NCBI GenBank assembly: GCA_037962975.1
Contig: CM075674.1
Location: 38,826,501-38,890,500 of the forward strand
Source: Clitoria ternatea
Lineage: Eukaryota; Streptophyta; Magnoliopsida; Fabales; Fabaceae
Direction: 5' to 3'
DNA length: 64,000 nucleotides
Below the pieces are notes generated by a model. The model did not search any database. It was not told the origin of the DNA and was given only the letters and a program-made list of their open reading frames with translations. A program made the translations under genes and the position numbers. Of this stretch, positions 22,901 to 33,177 are shown piece after piece. Position 1 is the first letter of the stretch. The number at the start of each line of letters is the position of its first letter.

Positions 22901-25415
22901 GTCTGCTCACAAGCTGCCCTCTACTTCTCCGGTCCCAACCTCCTCTTCTTCTGGGCCATCGGTCTTGTTTCAGGATACACAGCAAGCTTATGGCAACAGA
23001 AATCAGGGTCCATCCCAGGCATGTCTGCTGCTGTCCATGCGAAAAGATCCTTGAACTCTTGCAGGAGGGCTAATAAGCGTTGCTCCATAGCAAACTCCAG
23101 CTTATCATTGATATGCGTAACCTTCTCTGGGGAATCTCCTAAGACAACATCCCTGGAACCACCATCCGGTGTGGGCTTAGAGGGATTGAGTGGATCAATC
23201 TTCAATTCCGCTCTGGGGTCTAGATCAATTAGACTGACAGACCCTGCCGCTGTTCCCCCGTCGTTCAGCTTCCTCTTCTTGTTGAATGCCTCCAACTTGA
23301 CCATGTTGAGGCTCAGGTTATAACAATATCGAGCCATCTCCTGATCACCACGGAGAGAGGACACACCGTTGTCCTTGTCAATGAATTTGATCAAGAGGTG
23401 AGGAGTGGATACAGATGCTTCCATCGCATTCAGTGTTGGACGGCCTATGATACCGTTGTATGGGGATTCCACATCAATCACCAGAATTCTTGACTTGACT
23501 GTTCTCACACCAGGCTCTCCTTCAAAAGAAATCAGAGTGTCAAGATACCCCTTGGTGGGTTGCTTGGCTCCATTAAACACTGTGAGTTCTTGCGTGTAGG
23601 GTTGTAAATCTGCATTATTGAAACCCATTCGTTTGAAACAATTATAAAAGATAACATCACAAGAACTTCCCTGATCGAAGAGGATCCTCTTGACATCCTT
23701 GTTGGCTATGACTGCCACGATAACTACTGCATCATCACCTCCTGGAATTGTTGGGCCAAAGTCATCATCGGTAAATGACACCGTCGGAGCTGCCATACCG
23801 TCCCTGAAAGGGCGGTTATCCCTTGGTTTGCCCTGGACAGACAGAATCATCCTGTGGTGATTCTTCCGTGCTGTGATTGATGCTCCTCCTCCCACAAATC
23901 CTCAGCTATCATCTCAATCACTTCGCGTCTGCCCTGCCTCTGCTGCTGGGGCATGTTATTTTGTTGGGCATCTCCGGCAATCACTACTCCCTTCTGCTTT
24001 TCGGCTGCAGTGAACTTCCTTGCTGGATTACGTGCATTGTCATCTTCATCATCAGGATCTCTACTCCTTTTTTCCATCCTCTGAGGCTCGTCTATAGATT
24101 TCTCCTTGAACAAATACTGCTTCAGCTTTCCTTCTCGGATGAGAGTTTCCACCGTATTCTTTAATGCCTTGCACTCATCAGTATTGTGTCCTGTCTGTTC
24201 ATGGAAAGTGCAATACTTGCGTGGGTTACCACCCCTCTTGACTGGGGCTGGCTTCCTTATACCAAAGACGTTCAACGTTGGCCAACCAACCTCCCTCATG
24301 ATTTGTGAATGCCTGGTGTTCAACGGAGCATAGTTGTCGAACGATGATACACGCCTATCTCGTGGATGCGGGCGAGCGTTTACAAAGTCTTCTCTAAAGG
24401 CATGCTTCTCAGGCCTCACTCTCTCCTTTTCTCTCCGTGGCTGCTGAGTGGGTGCTGAAGGCTTCATTCTTGTTGTAGTTGCCTCTAGATGCATCTCTAT
24501 GCCCACGTACTTGGAAGCTTTCCTTCGAAACTCCTCGAAGGTTGTTGGGGGGCTCTTTGCCAAAGATAGGGCAAAGGCTGAGCCAGGCTGAAGAGCTTCC
24601 ACCACAATATGAAGTTGTATGGCCTCCGTGAGGTTGGGGACCAAAGCTGCCTCCTTATAAAACCTTTTCAAGAACTCCTTAAGAGTTTCAGTTTCTCCCT
24701 GCCTTATCTGGGACAGGGTGTGAGAAGTTCTTGGGATATCCCTAGAGATGACAAAATGGCTTTCAAACGCACCGGCCATTTCCTCCCAAGAGTCTATAGA
24801 TCCTGAGGGTAAGCTTTTAAACCAGCTGAGAGCCTCCTCCATTAGCGTTCTTGGAAACATCCTGCACATAACATCTTCATCTGCTCCCAAATACATAGCT
24901 TCATACACATAAGCATCCAAATGCTTAGTTGGATCAGTTTCTCCATTATACTTCCCTATCGACAGTGGCTGTGTTGTTTGCAAATGTTTCGGGATGGCGA
25001 TGTTCATCAGCCTTCTTGAGAAAGGGACACTGAGCTTGTACGCCCCTGAAGTCACCACCGCCTGCTCCCTTCTCCTGGTACTGACTCTATCACCAGAGTC
25101 TTGAGTCTGCTCTCTCTCTTCATACATGGGGATCTTTGAATACTGAAGGGCTGTAGACCTGCCCCTCTCTGATGCGTGATGAGTCTCTTCTGCATGGGAC
25201 GTTGCCCTGTCCCCAGCTCCTCCTCTCTCCCGCTTCAACTCCATCAGCTCCTCCCTGAGTTGCCTGATAACCTCATCGCGAGGGTCAGGCATTTGCACTT
25301 GCACCATCCTCCGGGTTTGAGTTACAGGGGACTCGAAGACAAGTCTCCTTCCAGTCTATTGATGGGTCACATCCTCCACATGACCATCAACGAAATCTCT
25401 CCCATCACCTTCCAT
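19954..25415 (-). pseudogene. Copy A gag-pol (broken)
   Basis: 5,462 bases from the ATG at 25,415 to the stop at 19,954. Order: gag with SIGKYNGETDPTKHLDAY and a CX2HX4HX4C knuckle; protease with DQGSS; RT with YIDD; RNase H; archaeal-type RNase H with VDGSS, AEYEA, SDSQL and ADILS; integrase with a zinc-binding end and D-D-E (GLDIL, TDNGTQF, GQAEVAN). Stops at 25,358, 22,923 and 21,687, each one base from CAG or CGA. A one-base deletion near 23,903 shifts gag against pro-pol; it is shared with copy B. Such a polyprotein would drive reverse transcription and integration; this copy cannot make it whole. Confidence 0.9.
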
Positions 25416-25477
25416 CGTGACAACCAAACTTCTGCGAAAATGGGAATAACTCTAACGAGTCCCACTGGGCGTGCCAA

Positions 25478-26279
25478 TGAACTGGTCTGGACCGGGGTCT
25501 AGGATCTGGTGTGGGACCTGCCACAAGAATATAGGTGTTTTAGGGTTTGCACACCGGAACAGTGTGTTTTCGATGTATCAATCCGGTCTCTCAGTGGGAG
25601 AGCCCGGTCTTGTTGTCCTGGAGATCCTTCACACCAACGTTTCGCGTTGTAGGGGGGCGAAAGGTGGTGCCACCTGCGAAGATTCTCCGACGCTCAAGTT
25701 AGAAGAGTGTAAGAACTCAATGAATACTCAAGCGGAGTAATAGTAAAGTGTGAGATAGAACAACGATACCTTGCATGTGTATTGAAATGAGCTATTTATA
25801 GTTGTACGTGAGAAAATGAGTCGTTGGATACAGGTGGGTCCCCTAGCTCTGATAGCGTGTACATTATGTCAATCAGGGTGGCTCAGCACTCAGAATGTGT
25901 CAGGAGGGTAGGTCAATTATCAGAGTACGATCCTCTAGGAAGAGGAGAGGATAATCACCTTTTCCATATAATCTGCTGACACATCCACTTGCTTTCTGAG
26001 GCCATTGACGTGACATATTTTGCTACATACAGTATCTTCGCTGATAAGTTATTAGGGGCTCTTATCTTGCTGTGACTGAAAAGCCAACAGTTATGTAAAT
26101 GTTCTGTGAAAATGAACAAAGATCCGTTATAGAGAAAATAAGTGGGGCAGTCGTGAGATGAGGACGGACGGCCAGACATCGGATATCCGGTGTGGTAAAG
26201 TTGAACCAGGACACCGGTTTTCCTTATATGAGGCCATTCTGACGTCACAAGATTGGGGGCCGGTATCCAGACCGGATCA
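25478..26279 (-). repeat. Copy A 5' LTR (right end)
   Basis: 802 bp, same termini as the left copy. Contains CTATAAATAG on the element strand (near 25,790-25,800), the likely promoter TATA box for gag-pol. Immediately inside lies TTGGCACGCCCAGTGGGACT (element strand), the expected primer-binding site; the tRNA was not identified. Confidence 0.92.
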
Positions 26280-27734
26280 GATTCGTTATTGAAAATCCGT
26301 ACACGCCTCGTCTCTGAGTTCTAAAACATACCAATTTCATTTTAATATAGTTACAAGATGAAAATTAAGATTACTACTTAAAGCAGAAATGGTAAATTTT
26401 GAATAGTAAATAATAAATCATGAATAGTAACAGTAAATAGTAAAACATGAATAGTAACAGTAAATAGTAAATCGTGAATAGTAACGGTAAATAGTAAATC
26501 GTGAATAGTAACGGTAAATAGTAATAGTAAATAGTAATTTACTATTTGAATAGTAATTTACTATTGAAATAGTAATTTACTATTGAAATAATATTTTACT
26601 ATTCAGAATAGTAACTTAAAATAATATTATTTCTAGTATAATAATAGATTTCTAAAAACGATATGAAAATAACCCTAAAAAATATAAAAGAGAGGTATTC
26701 TTGCCTTAAGATTTTAGCGGAACCTTCTTCCAAAAAAATTATTTCTCTCTCTTACTTTCACCACTAACACTACTATATTAAGAAAACTTAATCTGAAATT
26801 GTAAATTCTAAAGAAGAATTCCTTCGGTATTTATAGGAAAGAAAATTACTATGCATTCTATTATTTTAATATAAAAGTACTGTGCATTTTTTGAAAATTC
26901 AATCCTGGTTACTGTACACATTTTGAAAATTTTGTACATGTACAGTATTTTGCATAGTAAATGTCGGCTGAATTATTAAGCCAAATAGTAACATTTCACT
27001 CAGTTTATTTTAAACATTCAAAATTGACCCTTTTCGAAATTTAGCGATATTATATCAGTCCTCGCTAATTTTATAATAAGTAATATAAAGTTTAAATTTT
27101 AAAAATCTAAATTTTTTTGTTAATAAAAATTTATTGATACGTTTCCAATTTTTTTACGATTGGTAAAAATCAAGATTTTTCTCAAATCGATCATTTTTAG
27201 ATAAGTCTACTTGAAATGGATTTTAAAAAATTTTCTTATAATTTAACTTCACTTTCTTGTAAATATTTTTAATTTTAAGTAACTTTATATGAATTTAAAA
27301 TTATTTAAAATATATTATTTTATTAAAATATTTCAAAAAATTCAAAAAATTCCAAAAAATCATAAATATTATGTAGATCAAAAAGTTCTAAAGAACCATA
27401 GTCTAATTCCTTCAAAAGTTTATTTTAAAATTCTAATAAGAGTTAAATCACAAATATGTAAAAACATAAATATAAAAACATAAAATAAAAGTTGTGAATA
27501 ATAAATATATTTAAAATTATTAATATAATTTCATTAATTAATTCATTTTAAAATTCTCATTCATAATTATTATTATTGTTGTTATTATTATTTTATTTTA
27601 AAAGACAAATAATTAAATATAAATACCAAAATTTCATAAAAAAATGATAATAATAAACTAACTTATAGTAAATATTTCTCATGTGAAATATATTAATATC
27701 TATTTTCTATTTGTGTTGAAAATGGGATGTTACA
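26280..27734 (-). repeat. Solo LTR X, 5' piece (inside the inverted segment)
   Basis: On the minus strand it begins TGTAACATCCC at 27,734, preceded by CCTCC (27,739-27,735), and runs to the A junction at 26,280 where it ends GAATC. AT-rich, non-coding. In the reverted order it continues at 44,165, where GAATC is repeated as the duplication of a Tat insertion. No complete ORF; short frames are AT-rich noise. Confidence 0.7.
26395..26625. repeat. GTAAATAGTAA tandem and inverted array
   Basis: Multiple AGTAAATAGTAA / GTGAATAGTAAC units in direct repeat, then the inverse TTACTATTGAAATAG units. The array can fold as a long AT-rich hairpin. It is inside solo LTR X. Confidence 0.75.
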
Positions 27735-27739
27735 GGAGG

Positions 27740-27975
27740 GGTTTTAGAATAATGGGTAATGGGTAATGACAGAAACATGCTTAAAAAAACTATTTCTACA
27801 CAAAAAAATAAAAAACATAGAGGGATTTAGAAAACAAAAAATCATTACAGAGGAGTTTTGGAAAAATGATGGAATACGAACCAAAATGATTCGTACATAG
27901 AAAAAGACATACCGTGCTTCAGAAAGTATCATCAAAATCCAAGTTTTTCTCATACTCGTCTGAAAAGGTAAGACC
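27740..27975 (-). repeat. Repeat Y, copy 1
   Basis: On the minus strand contains TTTCTGAAGCACGGTAT, then TTTGGTTCGTATTCCATC and CCAAAACTCCTCTGTA. The same blocks occur in the same order on the plus strand at 58,283-58,400. It flanks the 5' end of solo LTR X. Type unknown; a non-autonomous transposon is possible. Confidence 0.55.
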
Positions 27976-28129
27976 ATTGTACTCGGATTAGGGTCTCAAA
28001 GACTATGAAAAAGATGGGAGAAATTATGCGTATAATGAAACATGAAAAATGAAATTTAAAAAATTTTAAAAAATAAAAAACATACCGTCATTGGTGAGTC
28101 GTCATTGTCCAAAATCCCCATCGTTCACG

Positions 28130-28850
28130 CGAGGTTGTCGTTACACTGCTGGTTACCTGAGTGGTGGAGAAGAGAAAAAAGGTTAAAATTGGTTTCCATT
28201 AAAGGATCAAAAATCACCTGGCACTGGGAATGCTTTCAGAAGCATTAATGAATAATGTGTTTTGAAATAGAGTAGTGGAAAGATGAAGGGGTGAAGGGTC
28301 CAAGGTTTATAGTTGAAGAGGGAAACAAAGTGTTTTCGATTTAAGAATCCTTGGTTTGTCAAAAGATGAGGTAGTGAAAGAAAACGCTTAAAACAGAACA
28401 GTGGAAAAATGAAGGGGTGAAGCATCGATGGAGAAGGAAGAGTGGATGGAGAACGAAGGGACACCACGCGAAGAGAGAAGAAGAGGCGAAACATTAACGC
28501 TTAAAAGGAGTACGAAGAGACACTTAGTTGGAGCGTATCTGAGAGAAAGGAAACAGTGCAGTGAATGAGCATTTAAAATTTTAATTTTTAATTAAAGTAA
28601 AAAAATTATTAAAATAGAATAAGAGGAGAAGGAGGGAAAAATAGGTGTAGGAGGGGAAAATTAGTGCACCACAGAGTGACACCTATATTATGGAGGGATC
28701 TTGGAGGGAAAGTGGGAATAGGAGAGAAAAATGGGTGCACCAGAGAGTGACATCTGTAAAATTTCACTATCATAGAGGTTTTCAGAAACTCCTCTTTATA
28801 ATAGATATAGATAATATATATATATTATATATAATATTTAGATTTTTATC
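28130..28850. repeat. Purine-rich repetitive spacer with internal duplications
   Basis: Two related blocks GGAAA(A/G)ATGAAGGGGTGAAG (about 28,277 and 28,407), and a roughly 62-bp unit ending GAGTGACA(C/T)CT at 28,626-28,687 and 28,697-28,757. On the minus strand, TCTATATCTATTATAAAG from 28,811 recalls a Helitron 5' end, but no matching 3' end was found. The open frame at 28,207-28,494 reflects the duplication (LHPFIFPL twice) and is not taken as a gene. Confidence 0.4.
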
Positions 28851-28854
28851 TAAT

Positions 28855-29700
28855 TGTTAATTATTTATTTATTTATTTATTTATTTGTTTAACTAATTAT
28901 TTAATTTCTTATTTATTCATTTGTTTGTTTGTTTGTTTAATCATTTATTTAATTATTTGTTTATTTAATTTCTTAATTAATTAATTAATTAATTAATTAT
29001 TTAATTGTTTGTTTAAATGTTTATTTATTTAATTATTTGTTTATTTTATTAGTTGTTTAATTATTTTTATTTACTTGTTTAATTATTTATTTAATTATTT
29101 ACTTAATTGTTTAGTTGTTTATTTACTTGTTTTTAATTGTTATTTAGTTATTTATTTATTTTATTATTTATTTATTTATTTATTTGTTAATCTTTTTATT
29201 TGTTTGTTTATTTATTTAGTTATTTATTCAAATATTTATTTATTTATTTATTTATTTAATTGTTTAATTATTTATTGGTTTATTTATTTACTTAATTATT
29301 TAATTATTTAGTTAATTAATTATTTAATTGTTTATTTAATTATTTAATCATTTATTTATTTATTAGTTTAGTTAATTTCTTAATTAATTACTCAATTGGT
29401 TAACCATTTATTTAATTGTTTATTTGTTTAATTAATTGATTATTTATTTATTTATTTGTTGATTCATCTATTGGCTTATTTAAATATCAATTTATTTATT
29501 TGTTTTATTTATTTCTATTATTATTGTTCATCTATAATTTAGATTTGTTATTATTTATTTATTTATTATTTTGTTAGTTTATTATTTTACTCATCTATCT
29601 AATTAGTTAGTTTATAGTTATCTATTAATTATCAATTCATTCATTTACATTTTTTTTCTTATTTCCTTACTTACTTATTTGAACTATTCTTATTGTTATA
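28855..29700. repeat. (TTTA)n/(TTAA)n low-complexity block
   Basis: About 850 bases of imperfect TTTA, TTAA and TTTG tetranucleotides. Any open frame inside is low-complexity artefact. Confidence 0.9.
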
Positions 29701-31034
29701 TATTTATTAGTTATTATGTTATAATGTTTATTCAATTATCATTTAGTTAATTATTTACTTTATTCTTGGATCATTTATTTAATTGTTATGTTTTCATAAT
29801 TTTAAAATGGATGTTTAATAATTATTATACACTTTTTAAATTTATGATAATACCATTTTTAATATTATTGTATCAAATTTTTTCTCTTTATTAATATCAT
29901 TATATTAAGTGTCAAATAAAATAAAAATATAATAAAATAAGATGAACTAAATACTGATTATAAAACCCTATGTGCTTAGGTTAACTTCAGAAGATTCTAT
30001 TGGAAACAAGTTTCTCAGGTAAAGGGAGGGTGGGATAGGAATTTACTAAATATAAGACATGTTAAATAATAGAAAGGACTCCCTAACCCTCTCAATATTT
30101 ATTCAGTTATTATTTTTATGTCTTTACTTATTCATAATTTTTTATTTACGTGTCATACTTTGTTATATGCATATTTTTATAATGAGAATTTATATTTGTT
30201 AGACTATGTAAACTTTGATGTTTGAATCAAAAATACATATCTAATATGGTTGTATTATGTTGTCTGGGAATTTTTTGAGTGTAATAGGTCATAGACAAAA
30301 TTTTAGAAATATTCAATTTATAGAGGAAACTCTGCTAAAATTTTTATAAACCCGATGAATAAGAATAAATAGTATATATTAAAAGTTTAAAACCAATTAA
30401 GTGTGTGACATGCATCATATAACAAGTGAAAGACAAGAATGTTTTGGGAGATACGGTATAATCTGAGAAATGCATTAGGGATGGTTCAATAGTGAACCTT
30501 GGGATGAGAGGGTGTGAAGAGAGGCCTAGGAGACCTGGGGTCGCTCCCTAGTGTCAGGTAAATTCACAACAAGCTCTTGCCAATCTGACTAGGCCCTAAG
30601 TGCATATTATGGTCAGTGGAGTTGTTCGTTAGCCATATTGGCAGATTTTCATGAAACAGTATCAACTCCTGACTGCTCCCACTAAAAGAAGATTTAAGGG
30701 CCCATATGCATTGCATCTCTATCATTAATAAAAGAATTGATAAAAATATTTATTAATTAAGAACTGTCAATCATCTCTACACCTTTCATTCCATGTTGTA
30801 TATAACATATACGAGGAAATTGTTATTAAAAAAATATTGTTTGTAAAACTCTATTATTTATGTGTGTCTTGTATAATATTGGTATTTTCCGTTTCTTACC
30901 TTTTTACTTGTTTATATGGTGTAAATTTTGAACTTGCACAAATTTTTCGCTATGAATAATATTCCACAGTTGATAGATATACGAATCAGACCTTGTCAAG
31001 GTGGAATAGGGAGATGTAGATTTTTGGATATAGG

Positions 31035-31036
31035 GC

Positions 31037-31070
<34 letters not shown>
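31035..31070. repeat. (TA)n microsatellite
   Basis: Uninterrupted TA dinucleotides inside X1; a second run lies at 31,482-31,514. Confidence 0.9.
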
Positions 31071-31073
<3 letters not shown>

Positions 31074-31085
31074 GGTATAGTTACT

Positions 31086-31280
31086 GTGAGATTGTCTCAA
31101 GTTATAGTTGGTTTGCCTGATCCTCTTGGGGCCCTTACCTTTTCTTTTCGGGCTAGACTTATTTTCGATCTCCGTGATAATGACCCTTTCCAAGGGCAAC
31201 CACCCCCACCCCCGCCAGCTGATGAAGAAGATGCGGAGGAAGCTTCATCAGGAAGTGACTCCACTATAGAGGACACATAG
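31086..31280 (+). CDS. Small ORF, unknown protein with PPPPPP and acidic tail
   Basis: 64 codons beginning MRLSQVIVG, with LRDNDPFQGQPPPPPPADEE and a Glu/Ser/Asp-rich end. It stands out against AT-rich surroundings by its GC content and ordinary amino-acid mix. It may be the C-terminal relic of a retroelement or host protein trapped in X1; no start context or splice sites support a live gene. Confidence 0.3.
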   Translation: MRLSQVIVGLPDPLGALTFSFRARLIFDLRDNDPFQGQPPPPPPADEEDAEEASSGSDSTIEDT

Positions 31281-31477
31281 TTACTTATAGTTAACCCAGT
31301 AGGACGTTATGGGTAGTTGGTGACTCCAGTTGTACTTAAAGGTTGAGTAGTCTTTTTGTATACTAGTTAGCTACTCACATGTTCTGGAGTTTTTTTTATC
31401 ATTAGCTAGCGTCTGACTCTTAGGGCTACTGCTAATCTAAAACTATATTTTGCAATCAAAAATCAAATCATGTACAG

Positions 31478-31517
<40 letters not shown>

Positions 31518-31644
31518 TTAAAAATATTTATACAGTAAAGTATTTCGGATATATGCAGTTATGACTGTGAGATTGTTTATATCTTTAAGTGAAATTTTTA
31601 TTATTTATTTATTTGAATTTTGGTAGTTATTTAGGGATGTTATA

Positions 31645-32313
31645 CATCCGTTTGATACAACTTGATGTGATGTTGGGCAACATATATGAGCAACATTCAT
31701 ATTGCTTCAAGTCTTGGTATTTGATTCGGGGTGCATACTGGACCGCAAGACTTATGGACAGGGTGCTTCCAACTTCATGCCACGTCATCAGAAGTACAAG
31801 TGAGGTTCCATGGACCCCTCAATTGTTTTGATTTATGATGCAAACACTAAATTATTTAAAGTTCTAACGTTTCATGGCTATCTAAGTTTTGTTTAACAAA
31901 AACATTGTCTAAAGCCAAAGAAACAAGCTGACTGGTGAATGTTTAAAGACTAATGATCATCTGAAGAAGTTGCTCCTTCAGATATACAAGATTAGAAGGA
32001 TGAAGAATCATCCCAAGTTATCTTAAGTCAAGGTTCCAAAGTTCAAATAAATATTCCAGCCGTTGTAACGACTTGTCTATAAAGACAACGTCCTCTTAAA
32101 GCTTTCAAGAAAGTTGGCTAAGGATTAAATCTCCTACAGTCTGCTTTCATCAAAATGAAAGAATGTAGAAGTATCAAAACTTTAGATAATCAGATGATCA
32201 CCATGTTGTATCTGCCACTGCTTGGTTTAAGTCGTCCTAAGTGGCCTTGTGTACTTTTCAAGAAGATTAACTCTATTCTCTTTTCATCTAAATGACTTTT
32301 TCCAAAAGCCTAT
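31645..32313. other. Right part of the inverted segment
   Basis: No ORF or RNA gene seen. Its last five bases CCTAT (32,309-32,313) are the reverse complement of ATAGG at 14,528-14,532. In the order before inversion this stretch would continue directly from the DNA left of copy A. Confidence 0.6.
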
Positions 32314-33115
32314 TGATCCGGTCTGGATACCGGCCCCCAATCTTGTGACGTCAGAATGGCCTCATATAAGGAAAACCGATGTCCTGGTTCAACTTTACCA
32401 CACCGGATATCCGATGTCTGGCCGTCCGTCCTCATCTCACGACTGCCCCACTTATTTTCTCTATAACGGATCTTTGTTCATTTTCACAGAACATTTACAT
32501 AACTGTTGGCTTTTCAGTCACAGCAAGATAAGAGCCCCTAATAACTTATCAGCGAAGATACTGTATGTAGCAAAATATGTCACGTCAATGGCCTCAGAAA
32601 GCAAGTGGATGTGTCAGCAGATTATGCGGAAAAGGTGATTATCCTATCCTCTTCCTAGAGGATCGTACTCTGATAATTGACCTACCCTCCTGACACATTC
32701 TGAGTGCTGAGCCACCCTGATTGACATAATGTACACGCTATCAGAGCTAGGGGACCCACCTGTATCCAACGACTCATTTTCTCACGTACAACTATAAATA
32801 GCTCATTTCAATACACATGCAAGGTATCGTTGTTCTATCTCACACTTTACTATTACTCCGCTTGAGTATTCATTGAGTTCTTACACTCTTCTAACTTGAG
32901 CGTTGAAGAATCTTCACAGGTGGCACCACCTTTCGCCCCCCTGCAACGCGAAACGTTGGTGTGAAGGATCTCCAGGACAACAAGACCGGGCTCTCCCACT
33001 GAGAGACCGGATTGATACATTGGAAACACACTGTTCCGGTGTGCAAACCCTAAAACACCTATATTCTTATGGCTGGTCCCACACCGGATCCTAGACCCCG
33101 GTCCAGACCAGTTCA
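32314..33115 (+). repeat. Copy B 5' LTR
   Basis: 802 bp. CTATAAATAG at 32,792-32,801 is the likely gag-pol promoter. The primer-binding-like TTGGCACACCCAGTGGGACT begins directly after it at 33,116. Confidence 0.92.
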
Positions 33116-33177
33116 TTGGCACACCCAGTGGGACTCGTTAGAGTTATTCCCATTTTCGCAGAAGTTTGGTTATCACG

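Larger units (their letters stand above)
14533..26279 (-). mobile_element. Tat/Retand-type LTR retrotransposon, copy A
   Basis: 11,747 bp, TG...CA ends, two 802-bp LTRs, gag-pol on the minus strand, aORF on the plus strand. Flanking 5-mers differ (ATAGG left, GATTC right), but each is matched in reverse complement by the flanks of copy B, so A is best read as a chimera made by recombination with B. Gag-pol carries three stops and one frameshift, making it the least damaged pol of the three. The lineage call rests on the second (archaeal-type) RNase H, the antisense ORF and the repeat-rich 3' region. Confidence 0.9.
29945..31644 (+). repeat. X-related LTR-like repeat (X1)
   Basis: Shares with X a GGTAA(A)GGG..GGATAGGAAT block (30,018; compare 44,183) and GGGATGAGAGGGTGTGAA...GGTCGCTCCCTAGTGTC (30,502-30,556; compare 57,298-57,352), then AAGGGCCCA(T/C)ATGCAT. 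It ends GGGATGTTATA at 31,644, comparable with X's GGGGGTGTTACA. Its 5' end was not found. Probably a degraded LTR of the same family. Confidence 0.6.

Noticed and set aside
19954..25415. Pararetrovirus (caulimovirid) origin of the RT region
   Set aside because: LTRs, an integrase with D-D-E and a second archaeal-type RNase H identify a Ty3/gypsy Tat element.
14533..26279. Copy A as a simple insertion that lost its target-site duplication by mutation
   Set aside because: Both flanks would need several changes, yet each is a perfect 5/5 reverse-complement match to a flank of copy B; solo LTR X gives the same answer independently.
28207..28811. Helitron call from the TCTATATCTATTATAAAG end
   Set aside because: No convincing 3' hairpin plus CTRR end was found, so only noted as a possibility.
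29075..29311. Frame rich in Leu/Tyr/Phe that looks like a membrane protein
   Set aside because: Translation of the TTTA low-complexity block.
33116..33135. Naming the primer tRNA from the TTGGCAC(A/G)CCCAGTGGGAC site
   Set aside because: I could not match it confidently to a particular tRNA 3' end without a search.
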